DNA from: Stichopus chloronotus
Lineage: Eukaryota; Echinodermata; Holothuroidea; Aspidochirotida; Stichopodidae
Length of the DNA stretch: 64,000 nucleotides
NCBI GenBank assembly: GCA_021234535.1
Contig: SFZH01000008.1
Span: forward strand, 6,022,897 to 6,086,896
Direction: 5' to 3'
Every line of letters begins with the position of its first letter. Positions within the stretch are counted from its first letter, which is position 1. Shown here one piece after another: positions 26,688 to 38,700 of the stretch. The notes below the pieces were generated by a model. That model ran no database searches. It saw only the letters and a program-made list of their open reading frames with translations, and was not told the origin of the DNA. The translations under genes and the position numbers were made by a program.

Positions 26688-29600
26688 GTAAGTTTCAACT
26701 CCATGGAAGTTTATATGTTCTAAAGTCTATACACACATTGGGAATATTTGTTGATTTGAAAAATTAAAAGAAAAAAAAAATGGATGTTCACATAATAGAA
26801 ATTTATTTCCTGTTAACCATTGCATATTCTTGCCTTGTCATCTGAAAATAGAAATAGGGGAAGAGATGTTACCATTGTTCACACTTTCTGAAGTTTTTAG
26901 AATTATGTAGCTGTAGCCTGTTATGTAGCATTTTTTTTTTTGAGGATTTCTAGTGATCAGGTTTTGATACACTTTGACATCAGTCTGCATCTAATATTTT
27001 TAGTTATTCTCAAATTTATTCCTTTCTCATGTTAATATCTTGTTTTGCCATGCATGTTAGCCACAGAATCTGATGGAACTAAATCTGAAGTCCACAGCAG
27101 TACTAACACTCAAAAAAGGAAAGCTGATGTCAACAATTTGGAAAAGGAGTCTCCAACTAAGAAGCCAAGTAGGAAATTTAATAATTATTTTGTTGCAATT
27201 TGGTATCTGTATCTTGTTCATTTCATCTTGCAGTTGTTATCAAGCTTGTAGACTTGAAAGTAATTGAAAAAGATGTATAGTTTATGTATCTGCATTCATA
27301 AAAATGCTGAGTATGATGATAAAACTAGGTGATCAAGCTGTTGAAAAGGTTCTGATCATATTTAAGTTTACAAAATTGGAAGTCATTCAAGGCAAAATGA
27401 GTTACTGACAGAGGGCATGAATTTCTTTTAGACATTTTAGAGGAATAATGTTGAACAGCTACTGTCACTGCATGTGTCTGCATTATCAAATTCTCAAGTG
27501 ACAGGATTGGAGGGAGGGGGGAACTAGTATGCAGTTTGAGGCATGGAGTGACATGACGAAGCAGGTGCTTGCCAAAAAGGGGGGGGGGGGGTGTAAGGTG
27601 GATGAATGCATCTTCATGCTCCCAGGTCTAGTATAATGAAGATACATTAAGACTCTGCCATGTAAACAAAGGAACATGACAAAGACAATAGAAGTAACAA
27701 AATGTGCAGCAATGCACCCTTGTGCTGTCCAGAGAGATACTGGCCGAAGACAGGCAAAAAAGAAAAAACTATCTTCATCTTGAGAGCAGTAATTTAATCA
27801 AAAGTACTGATCTGACTCCTAGTTCACAAATACTGGTCAGTGTGAAGTGTGTCTTACACGATAACTCATTTAGTGGAAGCATGATGTTTTAAACATTACC
27901 TACTTTTCACATGAATTCATGCTGAAAGAGTTAAGCAGTTCTGACCTGAGGAACCGACCAAAACACTAGTCCTGGGCCCAGTCCCCAAAAAATGAAAAAC
28001 AAAAATGGACATTTTTATAATACTTGTGAATACTTGAATGATATATTAATTAACCAAAATTGAAGTTACACTGTTGTAGAATGGTAGTAGCAGCAGGACA
28101 CTTGAAAATCAACCTGAATGCAGCTTTAATTTGTATTTCATAAATCTCGTCTTCTTGATTTCACATCAGAATCAAAATGGAAACCCTTGAAAGGATTCAT
28201 CGCTGAGAGGCAGGGTGAACGAGAGGAAATGCAAGATGCCCATGTCATAATCAACGATTTAACAGAAGAATTTGTTAGCAGGCCACCATTTGTGTAGGTC
28301 TTGTTTCTGATCACACTAAATAACATAAGAAACCTAAATCATCTTTAGCTTGTTTTCATTACAATCATTACCAGCGTAATCATGATGATGTGTGTGTGTG
28401 GGTGCATATGTGTGTGTGTGTTTGTAACACCTTTGCTTGTAAACACAATACCTCAAAAACAGAAGTTTGGTTTATCTCATACTTGCTGTGTTTATAAACC
28501 ATGTGAAGTACTGTACAAGAAGCCAGTTGTTTTTGGTGGCTATCCAAGTCATTTGAGGTCAGCAGCAGTCAATATATGAAAACTTTGTAAACACAACATC
28601 TCAGGGACACAAGCTTTGACTAATATATCGCTTTTTAATGAATCACAACAACCTAACCTCATTGTTTTTTTAAGAAGGTCAAAGATCATTTGATGTCAGT
28701 GGAGATCAAAATGAGGAAACCTTGTAATGACAATATCTCAAGAATACCAGCTTGGACTGATTTCATTTTCTGAGCTTGATGACACATTGAGAGTAAGACC
28801 CTATCCCTTTTGGTTAAGGTCAATGATCATTTGAGGTCAGCAGAGGTTACATTGTGAAAACCTTGTAAACACAGTATCTCCAGAATTAAGGTGTTTTAGA
28901 AGATTATCAGAAAATTTTATGAAAATCATGAATCTGTCATGCTTTGACTCATATAGTATATTGTGATGACGTATTTTGGTGCAGACAAAACTAAACATTA
29001 ACATTAAAGACAAAAACTCATCACCCCAGACAGTTTCAATTCTCCCAACCACCTACCTCTAGTCCCTCCCTCAACATGTGAAATCAAAACAATGGATCCC
29101 TGTGTACGCTGTGTAATACAAGCTGCTCTGCATGTTTCGAATTTGCTGTCAATCTAAGAGTACTGTAACTTAGAACCAGTTGAGAATTTTGCTTTCCGCG
29201 AGGTAAAAATGTAGCGTAGGGTGATGCAATACAGCCTTTAAAAGAAGAGTCTAAAGGGTCCTATTTTATCTACAAAGAGTCAGTCAAAGTATGAAACTAC
29301 ATTTTTTAAGATATTAGACTTACTGGATTTGCATATTTTGCCCACAATTAAAGGGGTGTTTAAATGAAAGACATTTATTTTTCACTGCAGGCATTTTAAA
29401 GCCCATGCCATTCTCTTGTTCGTAATTTAAGATATTCCTATTGGAAAAAGACTTTTCTGGTCAAGAAAGATTTCCACATGCTGCAAGGTTACCAAAATAC
29501 CATGAAACAGTGGCAAATCATTGAAAAATGTGTTTGTCTCTCTTTGAAATAAAGCCCTCTTTTAACATTGTACTTTGACACAAGTAAAAATGTTGATTGG

Positions 29601-32600
29601 GTATATTGTAACTTTACCTTACAATATTGTGGGAAATTAAGGTCATATCTCTTAAACTATTGTAATGTCTCGTTCAAGATTATAAAGAAATGCAAAAGAT
29701 ATTCAAGTTAGTTGTGCCTGGGTGACATCACAAACTCCATATAACGCAGTGTACCATTTTGACGTAGAAGTACATATTTCTTCAAAACTTCATAACTTTT
29801 GAATGAAACATGCTATTGAGATATGGTTTTTGCCAATAAAGTGAGAAAAATATTTCTAATCTTTAAAAATATCAGTTTTCCTCAGTGGACTATCCCTTTA
29901 ATGTGCGAGGAGAAAGGTGTGACCACTGACCATCACTGAAAACTTTTGGTAATAGTGTGATCAAGGCTGTGATATACTGGATTCACTATAGTGAAGGGCC
30001 TTGTAGAGAAGGTGGTGTAATTGTATAAAAATATATATCAATAGTTCCATGATTATACAAACATATAACACAACTGGTACCACCGATGCACCTGTAACTG
30101 TAGTACAACATTGCCCACTAATGTCTCTCGATAAAACTAAACTTAATTCTGTAATTGAGAGAATATTTATTTAACAAGGCCACATAACCCTAACATAGAC
30201 ATAACCTCTAACAGTAATACTGTGCCAATCACATAACAGGGTCCTGTAATAAATGTTGGCATATGGGACTCAGCTGCAAATGACCAGATCAAACAGTAAC
30301 AACATTTTTTTTACTTTTACATACATCAGAATTTTCATGCCCTCCTCAGTCTTCTCTCCTGAGTTGTTGTCATCATTTCTTTGTGCATGAAAATAGTTAG
30401 CACTTGAAGCCAGAAATGTCTTTGTGAAGTTCACTGACCTAGCAACAAGTTCAGAGGTCCAACGCAAAACGATTCTCTCCAACCTTTGCTGTATTTATAC
30501 AAGCAGAGTGTAAACTTGTTGGTTTAAATTTCCAGAAATTATACATGACATCTAACTGGGTCCTTTGTAGGGTTTGGAATTGTAATAAGAACAAATAAGA
30601 ATTGGAGATGTTAAATTACGTATTTGAACACCCAAATATGTCGCACATGGGCATTTCACACAGTAAAAAAGCATGGGTTAGCAAAAGTATTTATCCAGTG
30701 CTTGCAATCAATTGTGAATCCAGTAGGTCATCAGTAGAAGCTGTTGCACATTCATTTATTTTGTTTAAGTTTCCCTCTTAAAATGGTGGAAAATTTTAAT
30801 GGTCTTTTGGTAGTAAAGAAAACTTCATGAAATTCAGTAGCCTGAGTGTGATTTTCACATTATTTTCGATGTTTCAGCTGAGTCTGATTAACTTTTCAAC
30901 TATCATTTTAAGTAATAATACTTTATGAAGGGTGTGTGACCAGACCTCATGATTGACATGTGTCAGTATAATATTTATCATAGCCCAGTTTGTATTACTC
31001 TATAGTGTATGTGTTACAGTGAGCAGGTTGCATCATCAAAGCCTCAATGAAGTTTGCACTCTGCATATTAATCTTTTAAAGTTCTTACAATTAAAGTTAC
31101 GTTGTTATTCAGTTTACAATTCAGTGTCAAATTTCTATCAAGAGTTTTAATATTTAAAATTTGTCAGTTTAGTCAAGAGAGTGCTTACACAACAATTATT
31201 TGAGTTCAATGGAATTTGAAAGAAGCATCACAAGTGAATGTACCTCGTCATGGTCGTTAGCTGTCTCTCAGTCATTTTTTGTGTACTTTCTTTTCTTGAT
31301 GGCAGAAAGTGTGTAATCCTATTTAGGTCCCATGTGTATGTTTATAGCAGGGCTCTCATTTTGTGTTGTGTGTTTTATTTTTCACAGTGAAAGATTAGCA
31401 TACTATGCCGTGTTTGATGGCCACAGCGGAGCTCGTGCTGCCAAGCATGCTGCTAAGTACCTTCACGAAAATATCAAGAAGAAATTCCCCAGCACCAAGA
31501 GGGAAAGCTGGGATAAAGATATGAAACGATGTTTCATGGAGGCTTTCAAAATCACAGATGAAGACTTCTTAAAGGAAGCTAGTGCTCAGTGAGTCTGTCA
31601 CATGTCAAACAAGTCTGCAAAATCATGGGATAGTTGTTGGTACCTGTAACTCATTGACAATTGAAAGTTGTAGTTGGGAGAATATGTTGAAATTAAAAGT
31701 GCTGATAATAGAAGTGTTTGGTTAATAGCATTATTTTCATTATCTGGTGTTACTGTGAAAGTGTTTGACAGTATAGCAGACTAGTGAGGGCATTTCTAGC
31801 AGTGAAACTACCTTTAGCCATCAAACCAGTATTTGGTCAGTGAGTAAACCTTTTTACAGAGCTGCTCAGCTGCATAAATTAAATGGAATCAATTATAGTT
31901 TTGTTTTAGAGGCTAAGAAGTCAGTCAGTGAGCTTTTATGGTAGATTTTTTCACATTTAGCCTTTGTCTCTTTTCCTTTCTGTAGGAAGCCAGCCTGGAA
32001 AGATGGCTCTACAGCAGTCTGTGTACTAGTCGTCAATGACACACTGTACATTGCCAATGTTGGAGACAGCAGGGTAAGCAACATATCAGTCCCCTCCTCA
32101 TCACCTGCACAATATGTGGCCATGTGAGAGAGGTTTTGATACAAAGATGATGTAATATGAAATGACAAACTGAGATGTGACAGACAACTACAGACTGACA
32201 TCTGTTGACCTGAAAGACCTTTGACCTATTTTTACCTATTATGGTATTTATGGTACTGTCACATACGTTACATCTGAACTGTCTCTTCTTGTCGTTGCAT
32301 ATTTAAAATAGTGGGTGTTTGCTGTTTGACCTCTCTTGACCTCAGATGTTCAATTGCTGATACAGCCAATAAATCTCTGGTATTATTTGCTTGTATTGCT
32401 ATCAAAATAATGATATAAAATGCTATCATCACAGGCAATCTAAAGCTGTGACAAAAAAAAACTTTGTTTAATTTTGTCCCTTAAAAGGCCATGATATGTC
32501 GGTACAAACAGGAGGAGGACAAACATTATTTCATTCCGCTAAGCAAAGAGCACAACCCTACCCAATATGAAGAAAGAATGAGGATTCAGAAATCTGGAGG

Positions 32601-33726
32601 CTACGTCAGGTGAGATATAGTTTTGTGTCCAAGAGGGATGTTTATCAATTGTCTGTATTAATGAGTGTTCATCAGTCATCACTCATTGTCACAGTCATCA
32701 TTAAATTATTTGAAGTTGAGGATATTGCATGTTCACAGATATTGCACATTTAGCAGTTGCTAATCCTTGTCCTACTTATCTACTGGTTGCATCTGAATCA
32801 GCGGTTGACTCCACCTGTTTGTGATTAACGAATATTTAGGAGTCATTGATCCTTGCTTGTGATGAAAGATTATGCAGCAGCTGTGGTATTCACTTATTCT
32901 GGGTCTGGCTGTGCTTGTTCCATTTATGTCTGTAAATTATCCGTTTGTACGTAGGGATGGACGACTGATGGGTATTTTGGAAGTGTCACGTTCCCTTGGC
33001 GACGGCAGATTCAAACACTGTGGTGTTGTTTGCCTGCCTGATGTTAAGAAGTGTCAGCTCACCGACGATGATCGTTACATTCTTCTTTCTTGTGATGGAT
33101 TATGGACTGATTGGGAACCTTCTACAGCCCTAGAATTTGTGCAGAATATTCTCACAGTGAGTTATAAATGTGCAAAAAACAGTCATATTTGTATGTTTAC
33201 CTTTGTCAAAGGTGATAAAAATCCACTGACTAAGAGTGCACCATTAGAGGTAACTTTTAACCTACCAAGACAAGACTTTTGCCTCCAAGTTTTGAGGTAT
33301 GTTGGCAGTACTACACACTCAATGTTTGTGTCTAGAGTAAAAAGTGAGCTGGTTTGGTCAAGGCAAACCAAGTTGGTTGTGACAAATTCAATTCTTTGTT
33401 GTTGCACTGCCAACTTAAAGACTTTTGTATGCCATTCCTTTTGGTTACTGCAGCTCTGATTTTATTGCAGTATTCACATTTCCATACATATTTTGTTTCT
33501 TGTGTTTATACCATTGATAGTCTTGTAACAGATAATCTACCAGCAGCTGTCTTTGGGGTATCTTGTGATGTTGAGATTTGTGGTTTCTGGTTTTCATCAT
33601 CAGGAAGGAAACAGCAGCTCTGAGGATAAATTTGAAGTGGCCTGCAACAAGCTAGCATCAGAAGCAGTCAGAAGAGGCAGTTCAGACAATGTGACAGTAA
33701 TACTGGTTAGGATATCACATACATGA
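26657..33726 (+). CDS. ILKAP: ILKAP-type PP2C serine/threonine phosphatase, eight coding exons
   Basis: ILKAP is a metal-dependent PP2C (PPM family) phosphatase. In vertebrates it binds integrin-linked kinase, inhibits ILK1-GSK3beta signalling and also acts in the nucleus. Eight exons with consistent phases give 332 residues. The start reads MDLFSDLPAP, like the human MDLFGDLPEP. Basic clusters KRK (29-31) and KKPKSK (44-49) could form a nuclear localisation signal. PP2C motifs are in order: GEREEMQDAH (Asp69), YAVFDGHSG (Asp98-Gly99), KPAWKDGSTA, IANVGDSRA, SKEHNPTQYEERMRIQKSGG, LEVSRSLGDGRFK, LLSCDGLW (Asp272) and SSDNVTVILVRI (Asp320). All metal ligands are present. The human protein is 392 residues, and most of the difference is a shorter N-terminal region. 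A segment of about 8 residues before EGNSSSEDK is also absent, so a microexon could be missed between exons 7 and 8. Assignment is secure. Confidence 0.95.
27061..27168 (+). CDS. ILKAP: ILKAP exon 2
   Basis: The acceptor ATGTTAG ends at 27060 and the donor GTAGGA starts at 27169. The exon encodes the low-complexity linker STESDGTKSEVHSSTN through KESPTKKP with the first basic cluster. Phases match both neighbours. Homology is weak here, so the exact borders are less certain than elsewhere. Confidence 0.8.
27169..28169 (+). other. ILKAP intron 2
   Basis: A GT-AG intron of 1.0 kb. It contains a G homopolymer of about 12 near 27580-27591 and no coding match. Confidence 0.8.
28170..28293 (+). 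CDS. ILKAP: ILKAP exon 3, start of PP2C domain
   Basis: The acceptor TTCACATCAG ends at 28169 and the donor GTAGGT starts at 28294. The exon reads SKWKPLKGFIAERQGEREEM and QDAHVIINDLTEEF, including the first metal-binding Asp. Confidence 0.93.
28294..31387 (+). other. ILKAP intron 3, 3.1 kb
   Basis: It contains a GT-rich patch near 28385-28425, the half-site repeats at 28540-28875 and a diverged repeat-like block around 29200-29900. That block ends CAGTGGACTATCCCTTTAA, which looks like one terminus of a dispersed element whose other end I could not find. The rest shows nothing. Confidence 0.7.
28540..28875 (-). repeat. Three reversed units of the TGACCT half-site repeat
   Basis: AGGTCA-rich cores occur near 28545 (TCATTTGAGGTCAGCAG), 28675 (AAGGTCAAAGATCATTTGA) and 28816 (AAGGTCAATGATCATTTGAG). 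Each is followed by GTGAAAACCTTGTAAACAC or a similar stretch. This is the reverse complement of the XXYLT1-intron unit, here inside ILKAP intron 3. Confidence 0.8.
31388..31588 (+). CDS. ILKAP: ILKAP exon 4, DGHxG motif
   Basis: The acceptor TTTTTCACAG ends at 31387 and the donor GTGAGT starts at 31589. The exon reads ERLAYYAVFDGHSGARAAKH and ends FLKEASA plus two bases of a Gln codon. Confidence 0.95.
31986..32073 (+). CDS. ILKAP: ILKAP exon 5
   Basis: The acceptor TTTCTGTAG ends at 31985 and the donor GTAAGC starts at 32074. The exon reads KPAWKDGSTAVCVLVV and LYIANVGDSR, ending in phase 0. Confidence 0.95.
32195..32355 (+). repeat. Diverged half-site repeat in ILKAP intron 5
   Basis: It contains GTTGACCTGAAAGACC, TTTGACCTATTTTTACC and, about 90 bases later, GTTTGACCTCTCTTGACCTC. 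The layout resembles the XXYLT1-intron unit but is decayed. Confidence 0.5.
32488..32609 (+). CDS. ILKAP: ILKAP exon 6
   Basis: The acceptor CCCTTAAAAG ends at 32487, an A-rich and rather weak acceptor. The donor GTGAGA starts at 32610. The exon reads AMICRYKQEEDKHYF and SKEHNPTQYEERMRIQKSGG. Confidence 0.94.
32955..33156 (+). CDS. ILKAP: ILKAP exon 7
   Basis: The acceptor TTTGTACGTAG ends at 32954 and the donor GTGAGT starts at 33157. The exon reads DGRLMGILEVSRSLGDGRFK, LLSCDGLWTDWEPSTALEFV and QNILT. The frame stays open on both sides, but homology stops at the splice sites. Confidence 0.94.
33604..33726 (+). CDS. ILKAP: ILKAP exon 8, last coding exon
   Basis: The acceptor TCATCATCAG ends at 33603. 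The exon reads EGNSSSEDKFEVACNKLASE and AVRRGSSDNVTVILVRISHT, then TGA at 33724-33726. Confidence 0.95.
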   Translation, partial: EGNSSSEDKFEVACNKLASEAVRRGSSDNVTVILVRISHT

Positions 33727-34498
33727 CACATGTGACAGGTGAAAAGAGCCAATGGGAGAATTTACATTCACATCAGAGAAACTTGTCTAGAAGTTCTTGT
33801 TGAGAACATGGTATGCTTCATGTCATGCATGTGAATGCTGTTTTAATGGTACTCAGTGCCACATGCCAGTGATTAAACTCTGCAGTGTGACAGTGATATG
33901 CTGGCCAAGATGTTACATCATGTTATAAGCATGATGCTATAGCCATGGAAGCGGTCTGAATATTTTACAGATCTTGATGAGAAAATCATATGAAAGCCTC
34001 ATGCAACAATGAATGTAACTTTAATGTAAATAAGATTCCATTCCATCCAAAATAAGATTTTGTATTGAATGGGTTGATTAAGTCATACACTAACATATTT
34101 TGGTGATGTAATGCAGCATCAAGACAGAAGTGCCAATATGTGTGACAGATGCAACAGTCAGACCCGGTCAGCCCCAGTCAACAATTGGAGACAGTTGAAA
34201 TGATGTGATTTCATTGATGTACATGTGACTTTCTCTGTCCAATCATTGGTAGCAACGTAATTCATTGATATCGTTCAATATCCTAAGATTTGGACATTCA
34301 GGCAGGTTTTGTGACTATAGAAAATTTGTTGACTGTACTGTAGATCAAGAGGCTGTCACATATGTGACAATTTCTCGTTGAGTGTGTGGGATATGTAGAT
34401 GTTAGAAGTTGGTGTATTTGGGATTAGGTTTGCCTCCATGATGTGTCACAAGCAATTTTCGCTTGAAAAGAAGGATGCATTGTCAGAATGAAATTTCT

Positions 34499-34504
34499 TT
34501 TATT
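34499..34504 (-). terminator. Possible alkaline phosphatase polyadenylation signal
   Basis: AATAAA on the minus strand, about 1.0 kb after the alkaline phosphatase stop. It lies past the plus-strand signal at 34679, so use of both would create antisense overlap. Candidate only. Confidence 0.25.
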
Positions 34505-34678
34505 TGTTCCATCACAATGTTACTGTAAGGAAAATACTGCAAATGGAATTAAAAATGAGGATTGCATTTGTACTGTTTTATTGGCTGCCATTTAATTCTG
34601 TGCAGCTGTTAGTGTTCTGTAACAAGTAAATATAGCAATCATGGATACATTACAATTAGTGAACAACAAAGAAGTCAC

Positions 34679-34684
34679 AATAAA
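34679..34684 (+). terminator. Possible ILKAP polyadenylation signal
   Basis: A canonical AATAAA about 0.95 kb after the ILKAP stop, in the sequence GTCACAATAAAATAG. It is a candidate only, since the hexamer is frequent in AT-rich DNA. Confidence 0.3.
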
Positions 34685-35523
34685 ATAGTATTTAGTACAA
34701 AAATTTGTTCCTTACTTACACATTAAACAGTAAAAGGCTCTAACAAACAAACTTGTCAAACCAGGATTTGACCAGAGACTGACTTTATGCATTCAGATCA
34801 CCCATACAGATATCTTTATGGGTACAGCATAGCGTTTGGGTCCTGCTTGAAGGTCCTTTTCTGGTCCTGCTTGGATTCAAAGGGACAAATTCCCTGAAAG
34901 CTCTTGAAAGGTTTGAAATGCTTTTTTTTAATGACACTGCAATATTTCAGGCTGTGTTCAGTTTATTGATTTGCAAATGGATCCACATGTTGAAGGGCTG
35001 TGGTGGTTGAATTTATACCATTAGAAGAAACTGAAAGAAAACTTTTCAACCAAGTATGTAACTTTTACTGCGGGCTTTCAAACCTAGTGGGAATTTACTG
35101 AAAGTCTGATATTTCCATCAGAACTAAAGACTTTTTCAGAACCTTGGACATAGCCCTGTGATAGAAGGACTAGAGGGCACTTAATGTTTTATGAATGCTA
35201 TTAACCCTAAGTGAAAGCATTGACATTCACAAGTGCCCAATAGTATGCATCTATGAAACAGGATATAGTCAGCTTGGATCAAAAAGAAATTTCAGGAAAT
35301 AACACTGCCAGGTGGCTGCCACCTATAGATGAAAATTAATTTTTTGGGTACATAAAACAATACCATAAAGTTTTTGTTGAATAAAAAGCCTTGGTATGGA
35401 ATAAATGCTGTTTACATATAAGGCCAGACATATTTTACATAAAAAAAACAAGTTCACCACTGCATTGCAATAAATTAGTAATAATTGTAAAATGCATGCA
35501 CCAGAAATACCAGCTTGTGTACA

Positions 35524-35795
35524 CTATTGTAAGAATATTGCTGCGATAATTGTGGTCAACACCGTCACAAGTGCAACCCCGGGGCTTACGGCACCACCGA
35601 CAGGATTTTCGCAGTGCTCCTTGTAATCAAGGCATGCAGCATAGCGCATCACGTGATTAACGTATGTCTGCTCGTGGACACCATGGAAAAGGTGAGCCAT
35701 GGGCCCGATGGCAAAGATACCCACATCTTGCCCTCCATGGGTCTCCTCCAGCTCCACCAGTGGAACCAATGCATCCTGCATGTAGTGAGGATCCG
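35524..35795 (-). CDS. ALPL: Alkaline phosphatase last exon, GPI signal
   Basis: The acceptor CCTTTCACAG precedes 35795. The exon reads [46 protein letters not shown] and [12 protein letters not shown]. It ends with the hydrophobic GPI-attachment signal and a stop at 35524-35526. Confidence 0.96.
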
Positions 35796-38700
35796 CTGTG
35801 AAAGGAGAAAAAATGTTTTAGAAATTAGAAAATGAGAACTGATTGGAGAGAAAAGATGATGCCTTGCTTTACGGGGAAGTAAGACAAGTGAAAGTAATGT
35901 ACGTATGCACTACTATGTTTTAATTTGACATTAACTTATCACCTCTGTCAACATTTATTGAATCATGTTATTACATTTTATTTCTATGCTATATTTTACC
36001 ATGTTATAAATTTCATCATGTAGAGTTTGAGGGGTGGGTCAGTGGTGATCTCATGTACATTTGTGCTGGGCTGAACATTTACTTTAACAATTTGCCCAGT
36101 GGAGCAAGTTCCATTCAGAATTCACTTGCCCTGATAGATTTTCACTCGCCTTGAAACTGCACAGAATAAAAGCAAAACAACTGAAACTTCACTGGTAACC
36201 AAAAAAGATGAGTTTTCTTGGTAACACACAATGTAAAGTTAAGGATTGCATTCAATTCATTGAAGACGAGAATGGGGGAGTGTGGTGGGGTAGTAATGGT
36301 TGAGTAGGGAGCTAGCAAACCCTATCCTCTACACCCTTGCCATGCACCTAACTTTGAGAGTAGGCCCTAGTCTAGTACAGGGCTGACCCTTAAATTTAAA
36401 AGCATTAACACAACTTGTCCGTGGGGCAAGTAGCTTTCAGAATTCATTTTCCCTTTAACTTGCCCCAGGCAACGATCCAGTCCTTGATGTTAAGGCCTGC
36501 TGTGACGTGGGTGTCCTCTCTGCAAAGTCTTTGCAAGGAAAAGACTTGGGAGACAATTGTGTGTTTTTGTATTAAAAATAAAAGCCAGTTCAAGGTGGCA
36601 GCCCAAGCCCAGGACTCAAATTGTTAGTTGCCAAACAGGGTGATGTTGCTGTCATACAAAGCTAGGTATGAAAAACTGGCATCTTGTCATTACACAATTT
36701 TTTTAATCTTTACATACCTCCAACCTAAATTTAATATTTCTCTACCCGTGACCATTTTTGTGGTTCTCTCCATGGGCACAGTTGTTATTTTTGTTCTTTT
36801 TGTTTTGTAGTGTGTCTTGTTTTTTGTACTCCATGTATAGGAAATATATGATTTGAAGCACTTCAATAATTAGGATATTCGAATGGGGTAGGGGAGGGGG
36901 CTAGGGTATACATGAGGCTAGACAGAAGTTTCTATTACATTATTTTGCAGATTTTCCGTTCCTGGTGGAATTTTCAACCACCCCATAAACCCTCGTGTTC
37001 AGAGTACATTACCAGTATCGACATTAGTCAGATCCGGACGTTTTCCAGTCTTGTTAAAGGCCTCATGGACTTGTGGGGCCCCTGGTCCATTCATGTAAGC
37101 GAGGGTGCTAAACGGAAGTCCATCGTCACCCATGTAGATGTCATTAAGACCTTTTATGGAAGTGATAATTACATGAAAAGCAGTCAGGTATGCATGATTC
37201 ATTAAACGTCATTTAGCAGCGAAGTATAAGTTACAGGTCGTTTCCATTACTTTATTCAAAATTAAAATATGATGATTATTCCTGTAAACTGAAATCGTCT
37301 GGGTGTTGATCGTCTAGCAGCTGTCAAATCAAAGAATGACGTAGTCCTTACTTACGAAATGTTACAAGCATTTAAACTGGTCTCAAAATGTTTCGCTTCA
37401 TTGACATCAAGCGGTATGCGCACCACACAGCAAAATGTGATTTCCCTCTCAAATAATGAGTCAATGGATTTTAATGCAGCTTTGTTAAAGGGGAGGGGGA
37501 GCCGCAAATAGTTGAAGGTGAAAGCAGTAATGACACTATCTCAGAGGAGTATCATCATCAGTTTGTGAGTAGCGCACTATGGGCCAGCACTAAAGGCGTT
37601 AAATTCGAGCGAGCCTGGGGGGTGGGGGTCGAACTAAAAGGAAAATGAAGAACAAAGGTTTTAGAAATTTGAGAAGGATAAGCCCTCAATGTTCAGTTTC
37701 CACAGCCACTGTTGTATCAATTCGTGAACGACTGACTGGCATGAATGATGAGCACCTGCATACGGACTTTGCATAAACACTTGACGTACATCACAAATAT
37801 TGGTGAATGACATGATTCACTGGCAAACTTTAGCGATCATGATTTCGATAAAGCCAAATACAATATGGAAAACTCCGGGAAGATGACCATCTTTCAGCTT
37901 AGTTATGACCTAATTTGACTATCAATTCCTGCTCTAACTTTTCTCTTGGACTTCACAGTTTCCCCAATGGAATGTAATATAGTCAGCGTTCCCGGCTCTG
38001 CCCGAAAAATTGCATCCCCCAATTATTGCATTACTACCCCCCAAAAAATAGGGGGTGGTGTTCGCCTCAGTCCTACCCCACCCTTACGCCTTTTTTTCAT
38101 CTCAGCCTCTAGTTTCGGAAAACGTATACGCCAATCAAAGTCCGTATAAATGCTGTGATTTCAGTAAGGAGATGATCGTAATACAGTTTCCAGGAGGAAA
38201 CTGACCATTTGAGAAAAATATATGCTCCTTTTCAACAGCCACAAAACAGAGAGAGAGAAGAAAATGTAAGAAATACTCAAGAAACTTAACATTCTGACAA
38301 ATTGGTGATGTGTGGGATTTTCGATGTAACGCACCAAGGATGGGGTTCCCCCTGGATGGGTATCCTGCCATGGTCATCACGTGACCGTGATCAGCTGTCA
38401 CAATCACTAGAGTCTCCTCGAGGTCAACCATCTCCAGAGCCTTTTCAACTGCCTCCTCAAATGCCAAGGTATCACGGAGGGCATTGTATGCCACCCCTGC
38501 GTGGTGTCCGTGATCGATTCTACCACCTTTTCGAGATGAATGGGGAAATACAGATGTAGCAAAGGGAAAAAAAAAAACACTGATAACAACAACACGAGAA
38601 ATGAGATCAACACACACAAAGAAAGCACAAGGATAAAGACAAAACAAAGGGAGGGAAAAGACCGGAAACAAGGCAACGGTAACGGAAAAGCAAAAAAAAA

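Larger units (their letters stand above)
33727..35523. other. Convergent 3' flanks of ILKAP and alkaline phosphatase
   Basis: The two stop codons face each other 1.8 kb apart. AATAAA on the plus strand lies at 34679-34684. TTTATT, which is AATAAA on the minus strand, lies at 34499-34504 and 34577-34582. If these signals are used, the two 3' UTRs overlap. No other gene is seen here. Confidence 0.5.
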
